Shown piece after piece: positions 34,186 to 45,108 of a stretch of DNA of 64,000 bases (its first letter is position 1; every line of letters begins with the position of its first letter). Source of the DNA: Dorea sp. AF36-15AT. GTDB lineage: Bacteria > Bacillota > Clostridia > Lachnospirales > Lachnospiraceae. A program made the position numbers and the translations under genes. Location: positions 124,001 to 188,000 of the forward strand of contig NZ_QUDV01000005.1 in the NCBI RefSeq assembly GCF_003477705.1, written 5' to 3'. The notes beneath the pieces were generated by a model that was not told the DNA's origin, did no database searches, and saw only the letters and a list, made by a program, of their open reading frames with translations.

Positions 34186-35300
34186 GAGATACGGAAGAAT
34201 ATAAGTATGAATGGTGGCTTGCTGGAATGCGCCCGTTAACGGATGATAAGAAGCGTGCGCTGGTGGAACATTGGGGCAGTGCCAGAGAAGTGTATAATGG
34301 GATATATTATATAGAAGAAAGACAGAAAAAACAGCTTCATTTTTTGAAGGCAGAGGAGATTGATCGTTTGCAGAACTGGGCAAGAACACAGGATGTAGAG
34401 AAACTTTATGAACAGGGTCAGAGACTTGGAGTACGCCTTGTTACCTGGTTTGATGAAGCGTATCCGAAGAGACTCAAAAATCTGATCAAGATGCCTTATG
34501 GGATCTACGTAAAGGGAAAACTACCGGCGGAAGACAGACCGACAGCAGCCATCGTGGGTGCCAGGAGATGTACGCCTTATGGGGAAGAATTGTCAATCAT
34601 CCATGCAGAGAATCTGGCGCTTGCCGGAGTGCAGGTGATCAGCGGTATGGCAAGGGGAGTAGACAGCATCTCGCAACGTGCAGCCATTGAGGCAGGGGGA
34701 GAGTCTTATGGCGTGCTTGGATGCGGCGTGGACGTATGCTATCCGAAAGAGAATAAAGGACTTTACATAGATCTGCAGAAGCATGGGGGCATTCTGTCGG
34801 AGCTTCCACCGGGGACAGCACCGCTGCGGGAATATTTTCCAGCCAGAAATCGCATGATCAGCGGGCTTGCGGACATGATATTGGTAATGGAGGCAAAAGA
34901 AAAGAGCGGATCTCTTATCACGGCAACATTTGCATTGGATCAGGGAAAGACGATTTATGCACTTCCGGGACCGGTTACCAGTGAGCTCAGTAAGGGGTGT
35001 AACAGGATCATCAGTGACGGTGCAGTTCCGCTTCTGAGCCCGAAATACCTGTTGGAACAGGAAGACCTTAAATTGTTAAAAAATCATACAAATTCACCTT
35101 CTGATCGGGTGAAAAATGAAAAAGTGCTTGAAAGTCCAGAAAAATTGTTGTATGCTACCGTTGGTTTGTTTCCAAAGAGCCTGGATACATTGCAGGCGGA
35201 AAGCGGGATGAAACGAACAGATATGGTTCATGCCCTTGTGTCTTTGGAAATGAAAGGATATATCAGAGAGATATCCAGAAATCATTTTGTAAAAGCATAA
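34182..35300 (+). CDS. dprA: DNA processing protein DprA
   Basis: 372 residues. It has an N-terminal SAM-like segment, then the Rossmann core with AIVGARRCTPYGEE, SGMARGVDSISQRAA, GVLGCGVDVCYPKEN and FPARNRMISGLADM, and a C-terminal winged helix. It loads RecA on incoming single-stranded DNA. ATG 34182 overlaps the comM stop, so translation is coupled. Confidence 0.95.
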   Translation: MRDTEEYKYEWWLAGMRPLTDDKKRALVEHWGSAREVYNGIYYIEERQKKQLHFLKAEEIDRLQNWARTQDVEKLYEQGQRLGVRLVTWFDEAYPKRLKNLIKMPYGIYVKGKLPAEDRPTAAIVGARRCTPYGEELSIIHAENLALAGVQVISGMARGVDSISQRAAIEAGGESYGVLGCGVDVCYPKENKGLYIDLQKHGGILSELPPGTAPLREYFPARNRMISGLADMILVMEAKEKSGSLITATFALDQGKTIYALPGPVTSELSKGCNRIISDGAVPLLSPKYLLEQEDLKLLKNHTNSPSDRVKNEKVLESPEKLLYATVGLFPKSLDTLQAESGMKRTDMVHALVSLEMKGYIREISRNHFVKA

Positions 35301-35340
35301 AAGCGTTCTGAACGCATGAAATTAAAGGAGTATAGATAAT

Positions 35341-37416
35341 ATGGCGCATTATTTGGTAATTGTGGAGTCGCCTACAAAGGTTAAAACAATTAAAAAATTC
35401 CTTGGAAGCAATTATACAGTTATGGCATCAAACGGACATGTAAGAGACCTGCCAAAAAGTCAGCTTGGTATTGATGTGGAGCATGACTATGAGCCGAAGT
35501 ATATTACAATCCGTGGTAAGGGGGAGATATTGGCAGAGCTTCGTAAAGAAGTAAAGAAAGCAGATAAAGTATATCTCGCAACTGACCCGGACCGCGAGGG
35601 AGAAGCTATTTCATGGCATCTAATGCATGCGCTGAAATTAGAGAATAAAAAGACATATCGTATTACATTTAATGAGATTACGAAAAATGCGGTTAAGTCT
35701 TCTATTAAGAATGCACGTGAGATTGATATGAATCTGGTAGATGCACAGCAGGCACGCCGTGCTCTTGACCGTGTGGTAGGTTACCGCATCAGTCCGCTTC
35801 TGTGGGCAAAGGTGAAAAGGGGCTTGAGTGCGGGACGTGTGCAGTCAGTTGCACTTCGTATCATTGCCGATCGTGAGGAAGAGATTAACGCATTTATCCC
35901 GGAAGAGTACTGGAGTCTTGATGCCTGTCTTAAGGTGAAAGGCGAGCGTAAGCCGCTGACAGCCAAGTTCTATGGCACTGCTGATGAGAAGATGACCATT
36001 CATTCGGAAAAAGAAGTGAATCAGATCCTTGCGGAGCTTGAACATGAAGATTATTATGTGGAAAATGTTAAAAAGGGAGAACGTCTGAAGAAAGCACCGG
36101 TTCCGTTTACCACAAGTACGATGCAGCAGGAAGCTTCGAATGCGTTGAACTTTGCCACTCAGAAGACCATGCGCATTGCACAGCAGCTATACGAAGGTAT
36201 TACGATCAAAGGCAGTGGAACCGTAGGTCTGATCACATATCTTCGTACGGATTCTACCCGTATTTCAGAAGAGGCAGATGCACTTGCAAAGTCTTATATT
36301 GCTGAGAATTACGGAGAAGAATATGTTGGAAGCGGCAACACAACAGCAAAAGATGATAAGAAGATTCAGGATGCACATGAGGCTATCCGACCAACAGATA
36401 TTACCAGAACACCTGCTATGGTAAAAGAGTCATTGTCAAGAGACCAGTTCCGACTTTATCAGCTGATCTGGAAACGATTTGTGGCAAGCCGCATGAAGGC
36501 AGCAAAATATGAAACTACTTCGGTTAAGATTGGCGCAGGGAAATATCGGTTTACGGTAGCTGCGTCTCGGATCGTGTTTGAAGGATTCCGTTCGGTATAT
36601 GTAGAGTCCGGAGAAGAGAAACCTGAAAATAATGTACTGCTCAAGTCATTAGATAAGGATTCAGAGCTGTCTTGTGATCATTTTGATAAGAAGCAGCATT
36701 TCACACAGCCGCCGGCACATTATACAGAGGCATCCCTGGTGCGCAAGCTGGAAGAACTTGGTATCGGACGCCCAAGTACCTATGCGCCGACAATTTCTAC
36801 CATTATTGCCAGAAGATATGTGGCAAAAGAAGGTAAGAATCTGTATATGACAGAGATTGGTGAAGTGGTCAATAATATTATGAAAGAGTCCTTCCCGGCA
36901 ATTGTGGATGTGAATTTCACAGCCAATATGGAAGGTCTGTTGGACTGCGTGGCTGAAGGAAAAGTGGAATGGAAATCTGTTATCGAGAATTTCTATCCAG
37001 ATCTGGAAGCAGCCGTTAAGAAGGCTGAAAAGGAACTGGAAAGCGTCAAGATAGAGGATGAAGTTACGGATGTAATCTGTGAAGAATGTGGTCGTAATAT
37101 GGTAGTTAAATATGGGCCACACGGTAAATTTTTGGCGTGTCCTGGATTCCCGGACTGCCGCAATACGAAACCTTATCTGGAAAAGGTGGGTGTTGCATGT
37201 CCGAAATGTGGTAAGGAGATTGTATACCGCAAGACAAAAAAGGGCAGACGATATTACGGATGCGAAGGTTATCCAGAATGCGATTTTATGTCATGGCAGA
37301 AACCATCTGAGAAAAAATGTCCGAAGTGTGGAGGGTACATGCTGGAAAAAGGCAATAAGCTTGTCTGTGCGGATGAACAGTGCGGCTATGTAGAACAAAA
37401 AAGTAGTGATAACTAG
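35341..37416 (+). CDS. topA: DNA topoisomerase I
   Basis: 691 residues, type IA. The TOPRIM domain begins HYLVIVESPTKVKTI and has ATDPDREGEAISWHL; the catalytic tyrosine is Tyr300 in ITYLRTDSTRIS. Zinc ribbons follow at the C-terminus: CEECGRNM...CPGFPDC, CPKCGKEI...CEGYPEC and CPKCGGYM...CADEQC. It relaxes negative supercoils. AAAGGAGTATAG precedes the ATG. The order dprA-topA-codY is conserved in Firmicutes. Confidence 0.97.
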   Translation: MAHYLVIVESPTKVKTIKKFLGSNYTVMASNGHVRDLPKSQLGIDVEHDYEPKYITIRGKGEILAELRKEVKKADKVYLATDPDREGEAISWHLMHALKLENKKTYRITFNEITKNAVKSSIKNAREIDMNLVDAQQARRALDRVVGYRISPLLWAKVKRGLSAGRVQSVALRIIADREEEINAFIPEEYWSLDACLKVKGERKPLTAKFYGTADEKMTIHSEKEVNQILAELEHEDYYVENVKKGERLKKAPVPFTTSTMQQEASNALNFATQKTMRIAQQLYEGITIKGSGTVGLITYLRTDSTRISEEADALAKSYIAENYGEEYVGSGNTTAKDDKKIQDAHEAIRPTDITRTPAMVKESLSRDQFRLYQLIWKRFVASRMKAAKYETTSVKIGAGKYRFTVAASRIVFEGFRSVYVESGEEKPENNVLLKSLDKDSELSCDHFDKKQHFTQPPAHYTEASLVRKLEELGIGRPSTYAPTISTIIARRYVAKEGKNLYMTEIGEVVNNIMKESFPAIVDVNFTANMEGLLDCVAEGKVEWKSVIENFYPDLEAAVKKAEKELESVKIEDEVTDVICEECGRNMVVKYGPHGKFLACPGFPDCRNTKPYLEKVGVACPKCGKEIVYRKTKKGRRYYGCEGYPECDFMSWQKPSEKKCPKCGGYMLEKGNKLVCADEQCGYVEQKSSDN

Positions 37417-37417
37417 T

Positions 37418-37461
37418 AATTTTCAGTAGACTTTAGTTTAATTCCGAAAATTCAGAAAAAT
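37418..37461 (+). promoter_or_regulatory. Two degenerate CodY boxes upstream of codY
   Basis: Positions 37418-37432 (AATTTTCAGTAGACT) and 37447-37461 (AAAATTCAGAAAAAT) each match the CodY consensus AATTTTCWGAAAATT with three mismatches. They lie just upstream of the codY promoter, which suggests autoregulation. Confidence 0.4.
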
Positions 37462-37484
37462 ATACAAATTACAACTCTTTATAG

Positions 37485-37513
37485 TTGAAATTGATACAAT
37501 TGTGTGCTACTAT
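37485..37513 (+). promoter_or_regulatory. Promoter of codY
   Basis: -35 TTGAAA (37485-37490), 17 bases, -10 TACTAT (37508-37513). Confidence 0.65.
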
Positions 37514-37538
37514 ATCCAATATAAGGAAGGTGATATGA

Positions 37539-38321
37539 ATGGGCGTGCAATTGCTAGATAAAACTAGAAAGATTAACAAATTACTGCACAATAATAACTC
37601 CAGTAAAGTGGTCTTTAATGATATCTGCCGCGTATTGACAGATATTCTGGATTCCAATGCACTGGTAATCAGTAAAAAGGGCAAAGTGCTTGGTATCGGA
37701 TGTTGCAAGGGTGTTGGTATCATCACGGAGCTTCTTCGCGGAGAAGTGGGAGCGTTTATTGACGAGATGCTGAATGAGAGACTTCTAGGCATTCTGTCTA
37801 CCAAAGAGAATGTCAATCTGGAGACTCTTGGATTTTCTGAAGAAGTGGCGAAGAGTTATCAGGCATTGATCACACCAATCGAAATTGCCGGTGAGAGACT
37901 TGGAACCCTGTTTATATACAAACAGGAATCAGAGTATGAGATTGATGACATTATTCTCAGTGAGTATGGTACTACAGTTGTAGGTTTGGAGATGCTCCGT
38001 TCTGTAAATGAGGAGAGTGCAGAGGAAAGCAGAAAGGAACAGATTGTACAGTCTGCGATCAGTACACTGTCTTTCTCGGAACTGGAAGCTATTATTCATA
38101 TTTTTGAAGAATTGGATGGAACCGAAGGTATTCTGGTAGCAAGTAAGATTGCTGACAGAGTGGGGATTACCAGATCAGTTATCGTTAATGCACTTCGTAA
38201 GTTTGAAAGTGCGGGCGTGATCGAGTCTCGTTCATCAGGTATGAAAGGTACTTACATCAAAGTTGTGAATGATCATGTATTTTCAGAACTGGAACGTATA
38301 AAAGCTGAAAAAGAAAAATAA
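37539..38321 (+). CDS. codY: GTP/branched-chain amino acid-sensing repressor CodY
   Basis: 260 residues. The N-terminal GAF domain starts QLLDKTRKINKLL; the C-terminal winged helix carries the nearly invariant ASKIADRVGITRSVIVNAL and SRSSGMKGTYIKV. It represses nitrogen and amino acid genes when GTP and branched-chain amino acids are plentiful. AAGGAAGGTGATATGA precedes the ATG. A hairpin follows the gene. Confidence 0.97.
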   Translation: MGVQLLDKTRKINKLLHNNNSSKVVFNDICRVLTDILDSNALVISKKGKVLGIGCCKGVGIITELLRGEVGAFIDEMLNERLLGILSTKENVNLETLGFSEEVAKSYQALITPIEIAGERLGTLFIYKQESEYEIDDIILSEYGTTVVGLEMLRSVNEESAEESRKEQIVQSAISTLSFSELEAIIHIFEELDGTEGILVASKIADRVGITRSVIVNALRKFESAGVIESRSSGMKGTYIKVVNDHVFSELERIKAEKEK

Positions 38322-38325
38322 GTAT

Positions 38326-38352
38326 AAGGGTATCGGGCAACTGATACCTTTT
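38326..38352 (+). terminator. Terminator after codY
   Basis: AAGGGTATC pairs with GATACCTTT around GGGCAACT, with T residues in and after the right arm. Confidence 0.6.
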
Positions 38353-38382
38353 ACTGTTTCTGGAAAAGGAGGCGGCAGAGAG

Positions 38383-38688
38383 ATGTGTGAAGGATGCTCA
38401 GCAGAGCTCCAGATGAAGCAGATGATCCTCGAAGACGGAGTGATGGAAGATCGGATACATTACTGTAAAGTATTATTCGGTAATGAAGATCAGGAGACGT
38501 TAAAGATGCTTCTCCGAGGCGAAGAGGTAGATGTGATTTCTCTGGATGCAGTATATAACTGCAAGCTGACCGATGGTGAGAATGTAGAAGAATGCGATGG
38601 CATGGTCCTGGAACGCTATCTGGGGGATGAAGGGAATATTCTGATATTTCAGATTGAAAATGGATTTTATAAAAATAGTCTAAACTAA
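38383..38688 (+). CDS. Uncharacterised small acidic protein between codY and groES
   Basis: 101 residues, no recognised domain, no signal or membrane segment. It starts MCEGCSAELQMK and has further single Cys residues in HYCKVLF, YNCKL and EECDG. The acidic second half is predicted as beta strands. AAAGGAGGCGGCAGAG is a strong ribosome site, and codon use matches its neighbours, so I take it as real. No function is proposed. Confidence 0.7.
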   Translation: MCEGCSAELQMKQMILEDGVMEDRIHYCKVLFGNEDQETLKMLLRGEEVDVISLDAVYNCKLTDGENVEECDGMVLERYLGDEGNILIFQIENGFYKNSLN

Positions 38689-38698
38689 ATAAAGTGTG

Positions 38699-38727
38699 TT
38701 GACAAAATAAAGAGAGAGTGCTATTTT
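38699..38727 (+). promoter_or_regulatory. groESL promoter
   Basis: -35 TTGACA (38699-38704), 17 bases, -10 TATTTT (38722-38727); CIRCE begins 16 bases after it. Confidence 0.7.
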
Positions 38728-38742
38728 ATATCTAGAAAGTTT

Positions 38743-38769
38743 TTAGCACTCTCTTTTTGTGAGTGCTAA
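38743..38769. promoter_or_regulatory. CIRCE element (HrcA operator)
   Basis: TTAGCACTC (38743-38751), a 9-base spacer and GAGTGCTAA (38761-38769) match the CIRCE consensus perfectly. HrcA bound here represses groESL until heat shock. A half-site like GAGTGCTA also lies at about 38715. Confidence 0.98.
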
Positions 38770-38804
38770 CAGATAAATGAACTTTATTGAAGGAGGAATA
38801 TAAA

Positions 38805-40725
<1,921 letters not shown>

Positions 40726-40747
40726 TCACGGATGATTCTGTGTGAGG

Positions 40748-40776
40748 AAAACTCCCTTAGGGGAGTTTTCTTTTTA
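40748..40776 (+). terminator. Terminator of groESL
   Basis: AAAACTCCC and GGGAGTTTT pair around TTAG, followed by CTTTTT. Confidence 0.85.
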
Positions 40777-40856
40777 TATATAACGTGGTAGAATATAACT
40801 AATTATTCAAGATTTTCTATATGTCTTGTGATAGAGTACCTGACAGGAGGAAATAA

Positions 40857-41348
40857 ATGGCAGACATATTTGTAGAAAAAATGGTTAAAAAGAAACGAGA
40901 CGGAAAGGATTTTGCCAGGATTGCACTCTGTGTTCTGCTTGTTGTATTTTCAGCTGTGATGAGTTTGCAAAGTCCGATATTTCTGGCTTTAGTATTGCTG
41001 TTTGTGTTGCTGGGACTTCTGGTGATGAGGATCTGCGATGTGGAATATGAATATCAGTATATTAACGGATATTTTGACGTGGACAAGATTTTTCACAAAG
41101 AGCACAGAAAGAATATATTTGAGGCAAATATGGTGAATCTGGTGATACTGGCTCCGGAATCAGCAGAAGTATTGAAGAGATATTCTAATGTAAAAGTTTG
41201 TGACTTTACCAGTGGATATTCTAATGAACCAGTATATGGCATGATATTTTCCGAGGAAGGCATAATGAAGAAAGTATTGTTTGAGCCGGGAGAAGAGATG
41301 TTAGCCGGAATTGCATCACAGGTACCGGGAAAGGTAGTGAAACAATAA
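40857..41348 (+). CDS. DUF6106-like membrane protein
   Basis: 163 residues. Two hydrophobic segments near the N-terminus (about 20-62) are followed by a cytoplasmic domain with FHKEHRKNIFEAN, RYSNVKVCDFTSGY and KKVLFEPGEEML. I associate this layout with a Lachnospiraceae family of unknown function (DUF6106), with moderate certainty. ACAGGAGGAAATAA precedes the ATG. It stands between groESL and guaB. Confidence 0.75.
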   Translation: MADIFVEKMVKKKRDGKDFARIALCVLLVVFSAVMSLQSPIFLALVLLFVLLGLLVMRICDVEYEYQYINGYFDVDKIFHKEHRKNIFEANMVNLVILAPESAEVLKRYSNVKVCDFTSGYSNEPVYGMIFSEEGIMKKVLFEPGEEMLAGIASQVPGKVVKQ

Positions 41349-41383
41349 AATCTCAGTCAGATTGTACTTTTTTGCAAAAGTAG

Positions 41384-41413
41384 TTGACAAATTGGTCATG
41401 TTTTTTGTAATAT
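41384..41413 (+). promoter_or_regulatory. guaB promoter
   Basis: -35 TTGACA (41384-41389), 18 bases, -10 TAATAT (41408-41413). I see no purine riboswitch in the short leader. Confidence 0.65.
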
Positions 41414-41440
41414 GACTGTTAACACATAAAGAGAAAGTGA

Positions 41441-42904
<1,464 letters not shown>

Positions 42905-42919
42905 GAATCAGATTACAGG

Positions 42920-42949
42920 AAACGGTGGGATATTCCCACCGTTTCTTTA
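42920..42949 (+). terminator. Terminator of guaB
   Basis: AAACGGTGGGA and TCCCACCGTTT pair with a TAT loop, followed by CTTTAAT. Confidence 0.8.
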
Positions 42950-42974
42950 ATATTACGAATATTAGGAGAAAAGT

Positions 42975-44000
42975 ATGAAAAAGGATTTTGGAGTAATAAA
43001 AGATGGTAAAAGTACGTCATTATATGTATTGAAGAATGATAATGGGTTGGAGATGCATGTGTCTGATTATGGTGCGTCCTGGGTAGCGGCACTGGTTCCG
43101 GATACCAATGGAAAGATCAGAGATGTTCTGTTGGGATATGATAATGCGGCAGGCTATGAGGCTGGCGGTGAAGCCATTGGCGCAACCGTAGGTCGAGTAG
43201 CAAACCGTATCGGTGGAGCAGAATTTGAATTAAATGGAAATGTATATCATCTCAGCAAAAACAAGGGAAATGATAATCTTCATAGCGGTCCTGATGTGTA
43301 CCAGAAACGCCTCTGGAAGACCTTGGAAGCGGATGACAGACATGTCGTTTTTGAATTGCATAGCCCAGATGGAGATCAGGGATATCCGGGAGCTATGAAC
43401 GTGAGAGTGACTTATGAACTGAAAGAGGATAATGGTCTCTATATCTCTTATTGTGCAGAGAGTGATGCTGACACTATCTGGAATATGACTAATCATGCAT
43501 ATTTTAATTTGAACGGTCATGAGTCAGGCACGATTCTTGCACATGAACTTCTGGTAAATGCGGATGGATATACAGAAACAGACAAGGGATCCATTCCGAC
43601 TGGAAGAATCATTCCAGTGGAAGGAACTCCGATGGATTTTCGTGTAAAAAAGGTAATTGGGCGAGATATTGAAGAAAATTATAAAGCATTGGTTGATGGC
43701 AATGGATATGATCACAATTGGACGATTAATGGTGACGGTTTTCGCAAAGCGGCAGAACTTACCGGTAATGAGAGTGGAATTACGATGGAAGTCTATACAG
43801 ATCGTCCGGGAGTGCAGGTATATGCAGGTAATTACCTGAATGATGAGCAGGGAAAAGCGGGAGCAATCTACGGTAAGCGAAGTGGCATCTGTTTTGAAAC
43901 ACAGAATTATCCGGATGCCATTCATCACAGTGAATTTCCAAACCCGGTGCTTTTGAAAGGTGAGGTTTTAAAAACATCATCGATGTATCGTTTTTTATAA
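42975..44000 (+). CDS. galM: Aldose 1-epimerase (galactose mutarotase)
   Basis: 341 residues. Catalytic residues are visible: His in NLHSGPDVYQKR, His in MTNHAYFNLNGH, Asp in GNGYDHNWTI and Glu in CFETQNYPDA. It interconverts alpha and beta anomers of galactose or glucose. AGGAGAAAAGT precedes the ATG. It is isolated from other gal genes in this window. Confidence 0.95.
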   Translation: MKKDFGVIKDGKSTSLYVLKNDNGLEMHVSDYGASWVAALVPDTNGKIRDVLLGYDNAAGYEAGGEAIGATVGRVANRIGGAEFELNGNVYHLSKNKGNDNLHSGPDVYQKRLWKTLEADDRHVVFELHSPDGDQGYPGAMNVRVTYELKEDNGLYISYCAESDADTIWNMTNHAYFNLNGHESGTILAHELLVNADGYTETDKGSIPTGRIIPVEGTPMDFRVKKVIGRDIEENYKALVDGNGYDHNWTINGDGFRKAAELTGNESGITMEVYTDRPGVQVYAGNYLNDEQGKAGAIYGKRSGICFETQNYPDAIHHSEFPNPVLLKGEVLKTSSMYRFL

Positions 44001-44111
44001 GATAACAGCTTGTGGTGCTATGTAGAGAACGTAAAAGATAAGAAAATCATAAGCAGTAATTTATAAAATGTTTCGAAACATGTGTTACTATGAGTATACA
44101 GGAGAAGAAAC

Positions 44112-44810
44112 ATGAAGTTTAAGAGACGAAAGAGAAGTTATAAGAAACGTCAGTGTACTCCGAGACAGAGGCAGAACCGTCTCAGAAAGTATATGAAACT
44201 GGGGATGGCAGTACTTGGCATCCTCTGCGTGGCATTGGTTGTACTGCGGGTTACAGGCGTAAATCCATTCAAAAGAGCTTATAGTGAAAATGCGGGAGAG
44301 GATATTGAAGCAGTGAAGCCTGATATAGATGTGGAACTTCTTACAGAGAACCCTTATTCCCGACCAGGCACTGCAACAGACCAGATTACGGGAATTGTGG
44401 TGCACTATACGGCTAATCCGGGATCTACTGCAATGGATAACCGTAATTATTTTGAAGGACTGAAGGACAGTCATATTACGAAAGCAAGTAGTAATTTTGT
44501 GGTAGGACTGGATGGTGAGATTGTACAGTGTGTGCCTACCTGGGAAGTAGCGTATGCGTCTAACTCCAGGAATCATGATACGGTATCGATTGAGTGCTGT
44601 CATCCGGATGATACAGGAAAGTTCAATGATGCGACATATCGCTCTATGGTTCAGCTCTGTGCGTGGTTATGTTTGAAATTTGACTTGAATGAGAATGATG
44701 TGATCCGACATTATGATGTGACAGGAAAGAATTGTCCAAAATATTTTGTAGAAAATGAAGATGCGTGGAAGACATTTCGGAAAGATATCAAAGCCGTTCT
44801 TGACAAATAA
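44112..44810 (+). CDS. N-acetylmuramoyl-L-alanine amidase (amidase_2) with N-terminal anchor
   Basis: 232 residues. A very basic N-terminus (MKFKRRKRSYKKRQC) is followed by one membrane segment (about 35-53). The zinc amidase domain reads GIVVHYTANPG (His), SIECCHPDD, and the C-terminal HYDVTGKNCPKYF (His and Cys). It would cut the lactyl-alanine amide of peptidoglycan outside the membrane. GGAGAAGAAAC precedes the ATG. The next promoter's -35 box lies inside its last codons. Confidence 0.9.
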   Translation: MKFKRRKRSYKKRQCTPRQRQNRLRKYMKLGMAVLGILCVALVVLRVTGVNPFKRAYSENAGEDIEAVKPDIDVELLTENPYSRPGTATDQITGIVVHYTANPGSTAMDNRNYFEGLKDSHITKASSNFVVGLDGEIVQCVPTWEVAYASNSRNHDTVSIECCHPDDTGKFNDATYRSMVQLCAWLCLKFDLNENDVIRHYDVTGKNCPKYFVENEDAWKTFRKDIKAVLDK

Positions 44811-44829
44811 GCCTGACAAAGGATATACT
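44800..44829 (+). promoter_or_regulatory. Promoter of the riboswitch/P-type ATPase transcript
   Basis: -35 TTGACA (44800-44805, overlapping the amidase stop), 18 bases, -10 TATACT (44824-44829). Confidence 0.65.
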
Positions 44830-44838
44830 GAAAATATG

Positions 44839-44990
44839 TAAAAGGGAGTAACTGACATATCTGTTTGTTGCAGTAGTTGTTATGACAGATATGTTTGCGA
44901 TGTCGTCAGTACGATGCAGAGCATCCGTATCGCAATGAAATAGTGAGACTTTTATTGTACAGTTGTTGTGCAATAAAAGTCTCTTTTTTT
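44839..44990 (+). ncRNA. yybP-ykoY manganese riboswitch with terminator
   Basis: The aptamer begins AAAAGGGAGTAAC, the conserved L1 segment that binds Mn2+, and closes with GTGAGACTTTT. An inner stem runs ACATATCTGT...ACAGATATGT. GAGACTTTTATTG (44945-44957) can instead pair with CAATAAAAGTCTC (44971-44983), followed by seven T: a textbook terminator that competes with the closing helix. Mn2+ binding would favour readthrough into the P-type ATPase, as with Lactococcus yoaB. Assignment is by eye from conserved ends, layout and downstream gene. Confidence 0.85.
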
Positions 44991-45108
44991 GTACAATAAA
45001 CCGCCATGAATCGTACCTACTCGATTATTATGGCGAGTTTACAAGAGAAGTGTTTAAATCTTTGTGAGGATGCACATGCTTTGGACAGACAGAGAAAGGA
45101 GACAGACT

